From Antrodiella citrinella (lineage: Eukaryota > Basidiomycota > Agaricomycetes > Polyporales > Steccherinaceae): a DNA stretch of 64,000 nt. A program made the translations under genes and the position numbers. Below are positions 36,768 to 47,027 of this stretch, one piece after another (position 1 is the stretch's first letter; the number at the start of each line of letters is the position of its first letter). Location: the NCBI GenBank assembly GCA_004802725.1, contig SGPM01000105.1:1-64000 (forward strand), in the 5' to 3' direction. Under the pieces are notes generated by a model. It saw only the letters and a list, made by a program, of their open reading frames with translations, searched no databases and had not been told where the DNA came from.

Positions 36768-37186
36768 ATGTTTGAGTAGCATGATTTTGACTTCAAGTAT
36801 GATACCTACATACATCACTTACCGTAGTACTTAGTTGCTTTTTTGCTCGTCGCATGTTTTGTTCGTAGTTTGTTCCTGTAGGGTAGATTTCGTGGGCGTT
36901 GCTTCTGCCCATCATATTTCATCTCTTTCGAATCAAACCCGTCCGCACATATGTCTACACGCGAAATATCCGATCACGAATGATTTTTGGTAAGGATATG
37001 GACAGGTACGCCAGTATGTATAGATAATTATTCTCTAGGAACTAGTAGGGAACTTCGAAAAGATACGCTCATCCCATCAGACAATGAAAGATTGTCCGTG
37101 GGTGAGGGGATGAGAATGGGTCACTACGTACGACACAAAAAAGGTGTGCATATACAGACAATGAAATCAAGCGATGAAGGAAGAGC
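36768..37186. other. Convergent intergenic region, no gene seen
   Basis: The 3' ends of UBP3 (plus) and PMT2 (minus) face each other. No RNA gene, repeat or ORF of note was seen. Confidence 0.45.
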
Positions 37187-40100
37187 TTATGACTCTTGGT
37201 AGATATTCCATGTCTGCAAAAACAAAAACATTTTGGTCAACACAAGGTACAGAGGACAGGAATAGAAAAGACTTACCTCACGCCACTGCAGTCCCCAATG
37301 TTCGTTGATGGGTCCGTCAATTCCAAACGCCACACCCTTGAACCACCAGAACGATCCAACGAGCGATGATACGAACAGACCGAAGACGATCCATTTCGTG
37401 CGCTCCGACAATCGGCGTGAGCTGAACACAAAGTGGTCGGTCAAGTGTGCGAACATCAGGACTGCGAAGTAGAGGGTGGGCAACTGTGTGATGCGAAGAG
37501 AGTAAGGGAGAGGTTCTTGAGAAGGATACGAACAGGACTCACGTAGTGGTGGACGTATGTGACACGACCCATGACCATGAAGGGTGCTGTGATCCGCAAT
37601 GCGTCAGCGTCATAATGTCTGTGGACGGGAGATGGCTACTCACCGAAGTGTAGGAACCAGCCCAGGAAAGCAATCTTGCTAACATACAGGAAGTGATCCC
37701 ACTCTCCTATACAGTTGTCAGTAATGAAAACAAGAACGCGGATGTAATCGAACTCACTTGGTTCCATATCCACAACCTTCCTCTGCTGGCGCATGAAGTA
37801 GACCAAGGTCACAACGAGGGACAGGATCAAACTGGCAGCGCTACCCCACCAAATGATGGGTGTACCAAGCAGATAGTACTTCAACTGAGTGTCACCCCAA
37901 CCCGCCATCCGCAGACCGAGACGAAGGAATGGCCAGTCCAAGGGCTTGGATGCAAGGATATCGGCTTTGTCGGGATCGGGGATGAGGGCATTATTAGAAG
38001 TCATCATGGCGACGTTCAGATGCCAGAAGTCGCGCAAAAATGGAGAGCGGTAGAACTTGGTATCGCCAGGAGGGACTGCAAGTGACTGTCAGTATCTCTA
38101 TACGTCTTTGGCGCATGGCTTATACTCACGACGCTCATTCCAGTGACTCTCGACATTCCAGTACGTGTGATCATCTCCAGGATTGTTCTCCTTGTCGCAG
38201 CTGACTTCAATCTGCTTGAAACCCCACTGCGGCAGAACAGTGTTCGCAGCCCTCAGATAACATCCCATCAACTTGTGACGGAAACGCATGCGCGTCGTCA
38301 TGGAATTGATACGTTTGACCTTCTCTTTCTTGCCTTGTTTGAGATCGTCCACTACCTCGACAATCCAGTGATCTTGGTCGTCTCCGATGGTAGCGTTTCC
38401 GTAGCAGGATACCTCATGGTTCAGCTTCGTCACCGGTGCAGGGATAGGATGCGAGTGAAGGTTCCGGGTGGTAGGAGTGTGCTGCAGGCGGATAGTGTCA
38501 CCATCCTTGAGGAACCTGATTGGCTCCTCGGGATTGTAAGGCGGCTCGCTCCAGGAGGGTATGATGTTCCACTGGTTGTTATCATCCTTGTAGTGATAGC
38601 AAGTCACTTGCTGTTGGCTGGAACCAACAGGATACGCTTGAACGTGAGAGTGAAGCAAGCCGCCTCCAAACCCGGCGTTCTTCAAGGTTACTTTAGAGCC
38701 AAATGCAATATCTGATGAAGGAGTTAGCACCCAACGTTCATAAATGAATGCGTGTTGTGGACCGACCCAAGGGGTTATTGGTGAAGTCGTTTCCGACAAG
38801 ATTGGCCTGGAATAAGGAGCTCATTTGAGCATCGCCTGTTCCTGAGTGGTTTAGGATCAGGAAGTGTATCTTGAACGAGGCCATATACACCAGGATGGGC
38901 AAGACGATGAGGCACGCGATTCGTGCACCCCAATGTCTTGCTTGGTCGCGCTACGAAGTCTATCAGCAATGTTTAGCAAGCCAGCAACTCCAAGTAAGAT
39001 TTACCCAGGTCAACTTTAGATCGCCAAACTTCTCCCAGAGGTCTTCAACAGTATAGATACCAACCAGGGCGGTCACAAAGAGACCAACCATTTTTACACT
39101 TCTCGACATCAGCTCGACAGCATACGGAAACTTTGTTGAACTTCACCTTGTCACGCAGCCAATGGAGAGTCCAGTAAAAGTAAGCCATGACCACCAGTCG
39201 AACGAAAACGGCCTGTGATAGATATTAGCTGTTGTCTCTCTAGCCTTTGGGATGTCAGACTCACTGATATTGTTGATTGTGGAACTTGGTCAAACAAAAG
39301 ACCGTAAGGAGCGTGAAGAACAGGAGCATAGAATCCAGTAGAATGAAACGAGAGATACACAACCACGCAACATCTGCATATCCACCAGTCAATGCTGAGC
39401 GTTATTTGCTAATAAAACGTCACGTACCAAGGAGAACCATCAGCGCGACCAAATGGCAAGCTCTCCAGGACATCCCAAGTTCAACTGCGGTATACCAGCC
39501 TAAAGGAACCATCCCAACCCCAAAGCAAGCCAACATGACCCGCATGGCTACGAATGGTACGTGGTCCGGGTATTTCTCCCCGCTCTTGAAGTCGTAGCTA
39601 CCATCGTAGCCAGAGAGCAGACCCGCCAGGCCAACCAGCATCTTGCCCAAGGGAGGATGTACGTCGAAGTAGAACTCTCGTTTGAGGTAGTAACTACCGA
39701 ACTTGCCGAAATGTGCTTCATCCCATATGACGAGGTCGGATGCGCCAATGGCATGGAAGCGGGTCCAGCACGACAGCAGAGTGTAGATCACGGGTGGTAT
39801 ATGTTCGAGGTTTTGCTGAATGAATTCGCCCTAATACAGTAGACTTAGTGTCAAAGGACAGAACTGAGCGAAGTTGAGACGTACAATGGTTGTGGGCGGT
39901 GGAGGCGGAGGTCGGTGGACACGTCCACTGCCAGCCGGACCCTTTGCAGCCCTCATTTTGCTGTACACATCCTTCCCTCCATCATCGTATTCCACAAAGT
40001 CTCCCTTGTGCTTCGCGCTGGCAGGTGCGTATTGCTCGTCATATTGGCCGCTTCCCCCCTGAGGACGAGCGACCCGCCGCCGGGCTATGTCCTCGTTCAT

Positions 40101-40274
40101 GTAGTGAAGTGGTAGGTCCTCCTCCCGACGTGACACTGCAGTCCAGCTGAGAGAGTTGTCCGGGGAGCTTGAATCTGTGATGCTATGTGTATAGTTGATT
40201 TCCTCGAATTCTGAAGAGGTGCGTGGAGAGCCAGGTGGTGAGCCGAAGTTGAGAGTAAAGTCCGATCGTTTCAT
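37187..40274 (-). CDS. PMT2: Protein O-mannosyltransferase, PMT2 family
   Basis: ER membrane enzyme that moves mannose from dolichyl-phosphate-mannose to Ser/Thr of secretory proteins. It normally acts as a heterodimer with a PMT1-type partner. Twelve exons: 39885-40274, 39428-39830, 39265-39373, 39147-39212, 39005-39098, 38767-38950, 38130-38711, 37758-38075, 37644-37706, 37543-37586, 37277-37483 and 37187-37213, giving 828 aa, all phases closed. The 130-residue N-terminus is cytosolic and Pro/Gly-rich. First luminal loop: VIWDEAHFGKFGSYY with the Asp-Glu pair (167-168), then FDVHPPLGKMLVG. The loop NHSGTGDAQMSSLFQANL and the MIR region (LHSHVQAYPVG, VTCYHYKDDNNQW, YEVSCYG-like) are PMT2-type, where PMT4 would differ. 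A multi-TM C-terminal half follows. Confidence 0.95.
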
Positions 40275-40666
40275 CGACTTGAACGACGAATTTGGGTGTC
40301 CGGCAGATTAGCAGAGTAAAAGCGCAACGGTCATGGAACAAAAGGTAGCCAAGATGTGTCGGTCAGGACACGCCTTACTGAAACCAACGAATAAGGCGAA
40401 GTTTGCCACCGAAATACGCGCAGCTCTCAGTTATGCTCGTTCATACTGAGCGTCTGCTGCCACGTATTACTGCGCCGACGCTGATACGATCTCTGACCGA
40501 GGTCTCTCCAGCAGTTACAAATGAAGAGAAATGTATAGACAAAGGACAGCAGTACGAGATTACTTTCGCGGATAGATACAACAGATAGATGCACAAAAGA
40601 GACCAGAAGATGCAACAAGAGACGGGAAGCAGTGGGACATGGGACACTTCGTTCGACTCGTCAATA
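40275..40666. other. Intergenic, PMT2 promoter side
   Basis: 392 bp between the NOP1 stop and the PMT2 start, both on the minus strand. No feature beyond the presumed promoter and NOP1 3' UTR. Confidence 0.45.
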
Positions 40667-41914
40667 CTAAGCGTGTCTCTGGTATGTAGCTAAGAACAAC
40701 TACGTCAGATAAATTCACTAAAGGCAACTGAACGGACTGCTTACCACAAACCATAGCGTGGTCTCGCTCGTAAGGCTCCAGAGTGATCTGCTCCAACGGC
40801 TTGAATTTGCTCTCCCGCAAGGTTTGTACCTCCTTCGCGAAGACTGCCTCTGGTGGGGCGGTAGAGTCAATACAACTGGCCTTGATCGAAATGACCACAT
40901 GCCCGCCGTTCTTCAGGAAGTAGTCCGCGTTCAGAGCTACGATACGTGCTTGATCGGGTTGAGCAACATCGGCAAAAATGACATCCACGGTTGACAGGAG
41001 CATCCTGTATTTTGCAGGTGAACGAGCGTCTTCGACAATAGCTGTATAGTCTAATGTGAATATCAGTGCACGAAAAGAGAGGGGTCCGACGCACGGATAA
41101 CGTTGGTACGTTTCTTGGCCATGCCAATTAGATCACGTCCTGACCGCGGTGAAAATTCTACAGCGTACACAATACCCTCCTGCAGAAAAGGTTCAATATT
41201 TAGAAAGGACGGGAAAAGACAAACTTGCTATGAACATACCGGGCCAACGATATCAGCGACATGGCTGACACTAGTACCACTGGCTGCCCCAAGGTACAGC
41301 ACCTTCTTTCCAGGCGCAATGAATATTTGGTCCAAACCGCCAAGGACACCGGCCGCCAATTTTGAACGGAAAGGATTCCACACACGGTACTCGACCTTGG
41401 TCCCCTCCACTCCGCCCTCCACAGAGATACGTTTTTCACCATATACTGCCTCTCCAGGCACGAGGTTTTTAGTGACAAGCATGCTGTCCTTGCCCTTCGC
41501 GATGAAGATACCGGGATGCCTGTGGGGCTCGACGATAACATTGGCACCACCCCGGGCACCGCCTCGTCCTCCGCCACGTCCTCTGGGGGCACCTCGGCCA
41601 CGACCTCTGTCGCCGCCGCGTTTTGCAATACCTCCACCACGGACACCTCCGCCTGCAGAACTTTCAGAATATTGTACGCTCCAGTATAATGAGCTGACTC
41701 ACGTCCACCTCTGAATCCACCTCTGTCCCCTCTGCCAAATCCACCTCTGTCACCACCACCGAATCCACCACGTCCACCACCTCTACCTCCTCCAAATCCG
41801 CCGCGACCACCACCTCTACCACCTCCAAATCCGCCGCGTCCGCCTGAATCACCTGTGATAACAGTCAGAAAAAGTTGGATCATGCATGATACTATATTAC
41901 TCACCGAATGCCAT
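40667..41914 (-). CDS. NOP1: Fibrillarin, rRNA 2'-O-methyltransferase
   Basis: Catalytic subunit of box C/D snoRNPs, which 2'-O-methylates pre-rRNA in the nucleolus with S-adenosylmethionine. Six exons: 41905-41914, 41703-41852, 41240-41652, 41095-41179, 40745-41050 and 40667-40689, giving 328 aa with consistent phases. Residues 4 to about 85 form the GAR domain of RGG/GGF repeats. The methyltransferase domain follows, with [35 protein letters not shown] motif [44 protein letters not shown] and the catalytic lysine in [11 protein letters not shown]. The first coding exon is only 10 nt (ATGGCATTCG). The last exon adds seven residues and a stop, so the C-terminus is slightly less certain than the rest. 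Confidence 0.96.
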
Positions 41915-42860
41915 GATTTGAAATGTAAATGAGCGGAGGTGTGTTCGTTTTGCGAGGGAGAGTTGGGCTACAGAAAAATTGAGACGCACAGGCTTGAGCG
42001 ACGTCCCAAATCTGGGTGTAATCCTAACAACATCAAACTGATGACAAATCTTGCTTTTGCAAATTTGGCAAGCGTAATATTCCATGAGAAGGGTTCTGCA
42101 GTTGTTCTACAGTACGCGTAGGGTAGAAAATCGTGGCAAGAAGTAGGCTTTCATGCTCAGCGATATCAGGAAGACACTTGCGCCATGATATCAACTTCGA
42201 GGGAGCGACGGAGCGTGATCAGCGGCGCGGAGGGCACTCAGCGAGAGAACTCGAATGGCAATGCTCCGAATACTCCTCCCACACTCCTACCAATAGTGAA
42301 GTCCATCGGCGTGGTATGAGAGACCAGTGGTGGAAAATGAGGGATGAGTAGTTACATGGAGGGTGGACCAGGATTCGAGCCTCGTCAGCGCTTGACCAGG
42401 ACCTGCCAGACCGTTATTACGGACGTGACTGCAACCAACTTGAGGTTCCAACATCTCCGACCAGTATTGGACCAGACTAGCCTTCGAGCCGAGAAGTCTG
42501 GAGGACGCAGAAGCGAGCATCAAGCAAACAGTTGAGCCAATGGGCTGTGATCTGTGATGTGTGCATACTCGTCCGACGCAAAATTCAAGCATCCAGTTGA
42601 GAGACTCGGGCGGATCCTCCGTGAGAGTGGTACACATCATTGGAAAGAGCAACTAAATGACGCTCTATTGACAGCACACGCCTTGAAGTGAACCATGCAT
42701 GTAAAGTCGTTCCAGAGTAATGTGAGGCGGAAGATGTTCCTATTATGGGAAGCTGTATATGCAAGAGTAATTTTCCATGACCTGTTCCAGCAAATACTGT
42801 TCGCAAAGGTCAACGAAGAGACAAATCTCCCCCCAAACACGAGCACATACCTGAGCTCAG
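41915..42860. other. Intergenic, one Pol III B-box-like motif
   Basis: No gene was seen in these 946 bp. On the minus strand, GGCTCGAATCC at about 42370-42380 is one mismatch from the tRNA B-box consensus. No matching acceptor stem could be found, so I do not call a tRNA. The left part should be the NOP1 promoter. Confidence 0.4.
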
Positions 42861-43284
42861 CTACTGTGTCTTCATGAACTGCACATCCCGAATCTTCTTT
42901 CTGTTCTCCTTCCTCAACCTGACTTTCTCACCCTGTCCGCCAGGCCCGTCATCCGGTATGACCTTGGGGTCCAATAGCTTCCATAACCATGGCGGGTATT
43001 CTTCATCCGCCAGAGCGGTGACTGGTGCTTGACCCTTGAGCCAGTTCAAACCTCCGAGGACGGTACCCTCAGTACATGAAGAGATCGTGTGCGTCGCTGG
43101 ATTGCTGTCAGCAAAGTCGACCACGTTTCAAGAACCCAGCGAGCTCACCTGTCGCAGAGGCCTTTGCTGGCTTGTCGCTCGCCGCTGGGATGCTAGTGCT
43201 CACAGACCGACATGGCGTCGCACGATACGACGCGTTGAGCCGCACCGCTGCTGGTGGTCGACGAAGTGCAGAAAGGAAAGACAT
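42861..43284 (-). CDS. MRPL37: Mitochondrial large-subunit ribosomal protein mL54
   Basis: Small protein of the mitochondrial 54S subunit. Two exons, 43149-43284 and 42861-43096, joined by a 52-nt intron (GTGAGC/TCCAG), giving 123 aa. The first 45 residues are an Arg/Ser/Ala-rich, acid-free mitochondrial presequence (MSFLSALRRPPAAVRLNA). The mature part carries the family core GTVLGGLNWLKG, then PVTALADEEYPPWLWKLLDPK and a basic helical end (VRLRKENRKKIRDVQFMK). Reading on without the intron would hit a stop, which supports the splice. An in-frame upstream Met exists but would disrupt the presequence. The yeast ortholog is Mrpl37 (recalled). Confidence 0.9.
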
Positions 43285-43892
43285 GTTTGTTACGTAAGGT
43301 CGTGTAAGCGCGCTGTAAATGAGTCGAACGCGTCGTCCGTTTTGGGAATGCGCGTGCCGCTCGCGTCGGCTCCGCAACCCAGCGATGAGTCGACGCGACC
43401 ACTTCCTCGTCGTCGCCGTGCCCGGTGTCCAGACATCTTCACTCGTTCTTTCATCCAACCTTTATACGTGTGATTGCGAGTGTGGGCTCATCAAGAGCAG
43501 CGACTATTGGCAGAAATTCGACTATCGACATTACAAACGGGTGTGATCAAAAAACTACTGCAAGGATATGGTAGAGAGCAAGACTGCAAGATATCAAGAA
43601 ATGGATCGACGACAGCGACGACCATATGGACAGATGATTTATACAGGATGATGCGGTTCACGTGATTAGAAAGAGAGGCGAGCGAGATATGAGTGCTATG
43701 AATACAGATTTGCGGGGCACCAACCGACGACCAAGAAGCAAGATGATGGAGATGAGCAAGAGGAACGACAAACAACCTCAAGATGTTTTCGACGCGTGTG
43801 ATTTGGAAGAGCCTTTATGTGATGGGTGCGATAAGCCTTTTGCGAGTGGTGGTTTCTGCGTTGCTGGAATCTCTGACGTGCGATATAGCTCC
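43285..43892. other. Intergenic, no gene seen
   Basis: This gap lies between mL54 (minus) and the small membrane protein (minus). It holds the mL54 promoter; I see no other feature. Confidence 0.4.
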
Positions 43893-44542
43893 TCAAGCGA
43901 GAAGGTCCAAGTGCTTGCTGTGACCGATGTTGGTGACTGGCTGAGCGCCGTTTCTCTGCAACTTGTGTCGCAGCGAGAGAACGAAGGCCTGCGTCGTCGT
44001 CAAGACGTCAAGATCGATTGGGTGTAAGAGCAGCGGAAGAATCAACTCACGACAACCTTTTTGGAGAAGTGCGTACGCTTGCGTTCGAGCTGGATGCTGT
44101 CTTCGTATTCTGGCGAACCCGGGAGGACGTTGGATATCTCAATTTCATATTCGTCTTCTTCCCAGATATCAGACTGAAGATGCGACGGCGACGAGATAAG
44201 AAGGAGGCAAAGGAGTACAAAGAAACGACCTGCGAGACGTACCAATGCAAAGCTGGAGCGATAGTGAGGTGGTTGTTCGATGTAGCGGTGGTCTACCGTG
44301 CTCTGTAAATGACACGTCTAATGAGTTTCGTACCTAGGCATTAAAGAAGAGTCGCGTACCATCAAATCATCGTAGGAAGGAGGCATATTCTTCGCGGCTG
44401 AGCGATGGGAGTGACGTGAAGGAGCTCGGGGATTGTAGGAGGGCAAGGAGTTGGGGAAATATTGCGAGCGGAGTGCCGGTTGAGACGACGCCCTCCGCAC
44501 CGTAGAATAGCTTAGAGTGAGCTTAGAGCGAGTGTGAGGCAT
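43893..44542 (-). CDS. Small predicted single-pass membrane protein, unknown
   Basis: Three exons with good splice sites and matching phase: 44360-44542, 44051-44302 and 43893-43988, giving 176 aa. I do not recognise the family. The N-terminal 60 residues are Ser/Arg/Pro/Tyr-rich (MPHTRSKLTLSYSTVRRASS) and end in PPSYDDLM. A single hydrophobic stretch FFVLLCLLLIS comes near residue 90, then an acidic segment (DIWEEDEYEIEI) and a basic end. If the second intron is not spliced, the protein stops two residues after exon 2. No known motif. Confidence is modest because nothing but splice signals and TM pattern supports it. Confidence 0.45.
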
Positions 44543-45973
44543 CGCAGGCAGGCGAGCAGCAGAAAAGGAGTGTGCTAGGGGTGGGGAGCAGTGAGTGCAG
44601 GAGGTGATGGTGGTGATGGAGAGTGAAAGAAAGAGCGAAAGCCCTTAGAGGCGATCTTTATGGGACGAGCCGCGAGCTTGAGAATCCCGCCCAGCCGATT
44701 TGTCGCATTACGGGGTAGCGTGGAGATGAGGCAGAGCGTCGCTGTTTAAGGAAATGTCCAAACTGACTAGGATCGCGTCGAAAGCGGATTTGGTAAATAG
44801 CCCCGTGAACCTTGAGATGCTTCCGCGAACGCCATCACTGAAAGCTTCCGCTCGATCTTCTGGCCTTGCTACCTGAACAGTTCAACTTTGCGCAAGTGCT
44901 CGACGTGACGTCCGCAGTGCAGAAGCCTAAGTCAAATGAAAGCAATGACCGCATGGACTCATTCTTGTAGGAAGAGCGCGAGAAAGGGCGCATGATTGTC
45001 TGTCAACAATTCAAGCACCCTTTCCCGTGCACTTGCCCGTAAGAACAGCTGGACCAACGAAGTCCAAGAATTCACTGTGAGTTTAACAAAATGGTCAGCC
45101 AAGTGCTCATTTAATATAGGTGTTCTTGTCGGATTTGGCAGAACCGTCTGAGGGGAGCCTCATTGCAAAGTACAACACTGCCCCATCCTAGGTCCCTGGA
45201 CGACCAGGTCAGCCCAATCTGTATCCACAAATACTAATCCATCTCAATAGAGCAAATCCCCTCCTCGTTGGGCATGCTGTGGCTTTGCACCGTTGGCATA
45301 GATTCCATCAGGAATCGAACCCCAAAGTCTCTAAGAAGCGCGAGGACCGACGTCACACCCGTTACACCGTGACGTGACCCGACGTGATGGCGACAAAGAT
45401 ACGCGATGCAAGTTTGTCTTTGCTCTTCCACCATGAAAAAACGTTCCTCATTCACCATTCTTTTGATAGTGTGAATGAAGAAAGTCCTTTGCGTGTGCAA
45501 ATGCGTGCAATCAGCAAGATCAAGCAGGCAGTTTGCCTACCGACACCGAGGCTGGATTTGAACCTCCTCAGGATGTGATCTCGCCAAATCGACAACGAAG
45601 GGTGCTCAAGATTTTCAAGATGTGTGCAGCAAAATGCAAGACGTACCTTGAGACCGACACCTTTGAGGTGGTGGTACTCATGAAGAGAGGACCTGTGATG
45701 GCCACTTGCCCGACAGTTTTGCCGCCCGCCCGCCTGCCCAACAACGACGGCTAGTGTCACGAAGTCAGCATCAGCCGGATGGCGACTGGCCATACGACGA
45801 GCTCACCTCAGGAATGAGTGAGCTGGTCAGAGAGCCCGAATTATCCTACCGTTGGAGAGCTCTTCATGCTGTCCACCGACGGCGACGATGAGCAGGACCT
45901 GTAGTCCACTAGCGAACTATGTCCAGCATCCGGTCTGTCCATTGTCCGACAAGTGTGTGATCCATCGAAGACC
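44543..45973. other. Gene-free stretch with tRNA-like B-box motifs
   Basis: No supported ORF. On the minus strand a perfect B box GGTTCGATTCC lies at about 45311-45321. An A-box-like GGTGTAACGGG precedes it by the spacing usual in tRNA genes, but the stems do not pair. A second B box GGTTCAAATCC lies at about 45551-45561. These look like decayed tRNA-derived sequence (possibly SINE-like), not working tRNA genes. Confidence 0.4.
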
Positions 45974-46612
45974 TCAGCAACACGACTTCTGGCGGCGACA
46001 ATGGCCTTTGAGTGTGCTTGATACCGCTATCACCCCCGACCTCCAACCCCGCCGCATTCGCCAAGTATCTCCGGCAGCCAGGAATTTAACGTGTGCGCCA
46101 GTCGACGAGCAAACAGCGAGAAGATAGAACAGTTCAAGACAAGAAGAGCTGACTGCGACGAGGAAGGTGAGAGGTCGGAAGAAGCCCAGCTGAGATTGGG
46201 CAGTGGTCGGAGTTGGGTCAAACACACGCGATCGCAAATTCGCCTCGCCAATTCCCTTTGCCCTCAGCCTCGCCACTCGTCTGCCCTCTTCCTCTCCTTC
46301 CGATTCATCCCGCTCACCACTCTCCTCCTCGTCCAGATTTTTATTTTGCAATCGCAGCCCACCCCTCTGACCTCCTAAATTTCCTACATCCCAAAACTCT
46401 CCCTCGTCGCCTGTCTGTGACATCAACCAGTCTATTCGCACTACGCACTCGGCTGGACCATATTTCGCGCTAATTCCACCGCTATTTCTTCTCTCGACAT
46501 CCTGCATCGGCACAGCAAGGTCAGGAGGAAGAATGTCCATGGAAGCCTCCTCTTCTACGGCCCCACCGTCGAGGTGTCCTCCTGTCTCCCCATCGCCTCT
46601 AATTTTTACCAT
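45974..46612 (-). CDS. Hypothetical acidic ORF, possibly a relic of TFIIIC subunit 6
   Basis: A single open frame of 212 aa starts at MVKIRGDGETGG. It has a Glu-rich, low-complexity middle (NKNLDEEESGERDESEGEEE) and no recognised domain. The segment RRNSGGISAKYGP then VVRIDWLM recalls the end of the neighbouring TFIIIC subunit (WNSGNGLAGAP, CRIDWLLG), which also lies just before an acidic tail. This suggests a degenerate duplicate of that exon, but the likeness is short. The later part of the frame (Cys/Leu/Arg-rich) does not look coding. It may not be a gene at all. Confidence 0.3.
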   Translation of the reverse strand: MVKIRGDGETGGHLDGGAVEEEASMDILPPDLAVPMQDVERRNSGGISAKYGPAECVVRIDWLMSQTGDEGEFWDVGNLGGQRGGLRLQNKNLDEEESGERDESEGEEEGRRVARLRAKGIGEANLRSRVFDPTPTTAQSQLGFFRPLTFLVAVSSSCLELFYLLAVCSSTGAHVKFLAAGDTWRMRRGWRSGVIAVSSTLKGHCRRQKSCC

Positions 46613-47027
46613 CCCATGCCAGGCCAGGCGATCTAACAGTAAGAGCCCATATCGACTTTAGGGCCGACCACCTGGCTATCAAAGCGGCCACACCAATCGA
46701 ATGTACTCCTAGAAGACGGTCAAGCAGCCAGCCATTGGTAGAGATGTGGAGAGGGATCGATACCAGCAGTCATCTACCTTGGAGAGTCTACAGGTTTTGC
46801 TAAGTACCTCGTACTGCTTCCTGTACATGTATTTACACTTTCAGAATCTATATCAGTATTCTTCATCGCAGATCATCTGGCACACCCTCCGAGCGTACAC
46901 CTTCCCGTCCACTGACAATCCTTGACTCCCCGCAAACCAGGTTAGCACAGGACATAGTCGTACAGCCGCAAAATCGACACGACCGCAACTCATCGAGTCC
47001 CAAGAAACCAGCAGCATGACAACGTCC
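46613..47027. other. Intergenic, no gene seen
   Basis: This is the 3' flank of the TFIIIC gene. Short strings here recall parts of that gene's last exon, but no frame is kept. Confidence 0.35.

Noticed and set aside
41200..41904. 234-codon minus-strand frame rich in Gly-Arg
   Set aside because: It reads through fibrillarin introns in a shifted frame. The spliced NOP1 model accounts for the sequence.
43097..43148. Unspliced reading of mL54 exon 1 onward
   Set aside because: It runs into a stop. A 52-nt GTGAGC/CCAG intron joins the two conserved halves in phase.
45290..45400. Minus-strand tRNA gene
   Set aside because: A and B boxes are present at fitting spacing, but acceptor and D stems do not pair. 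It is at best a relic.
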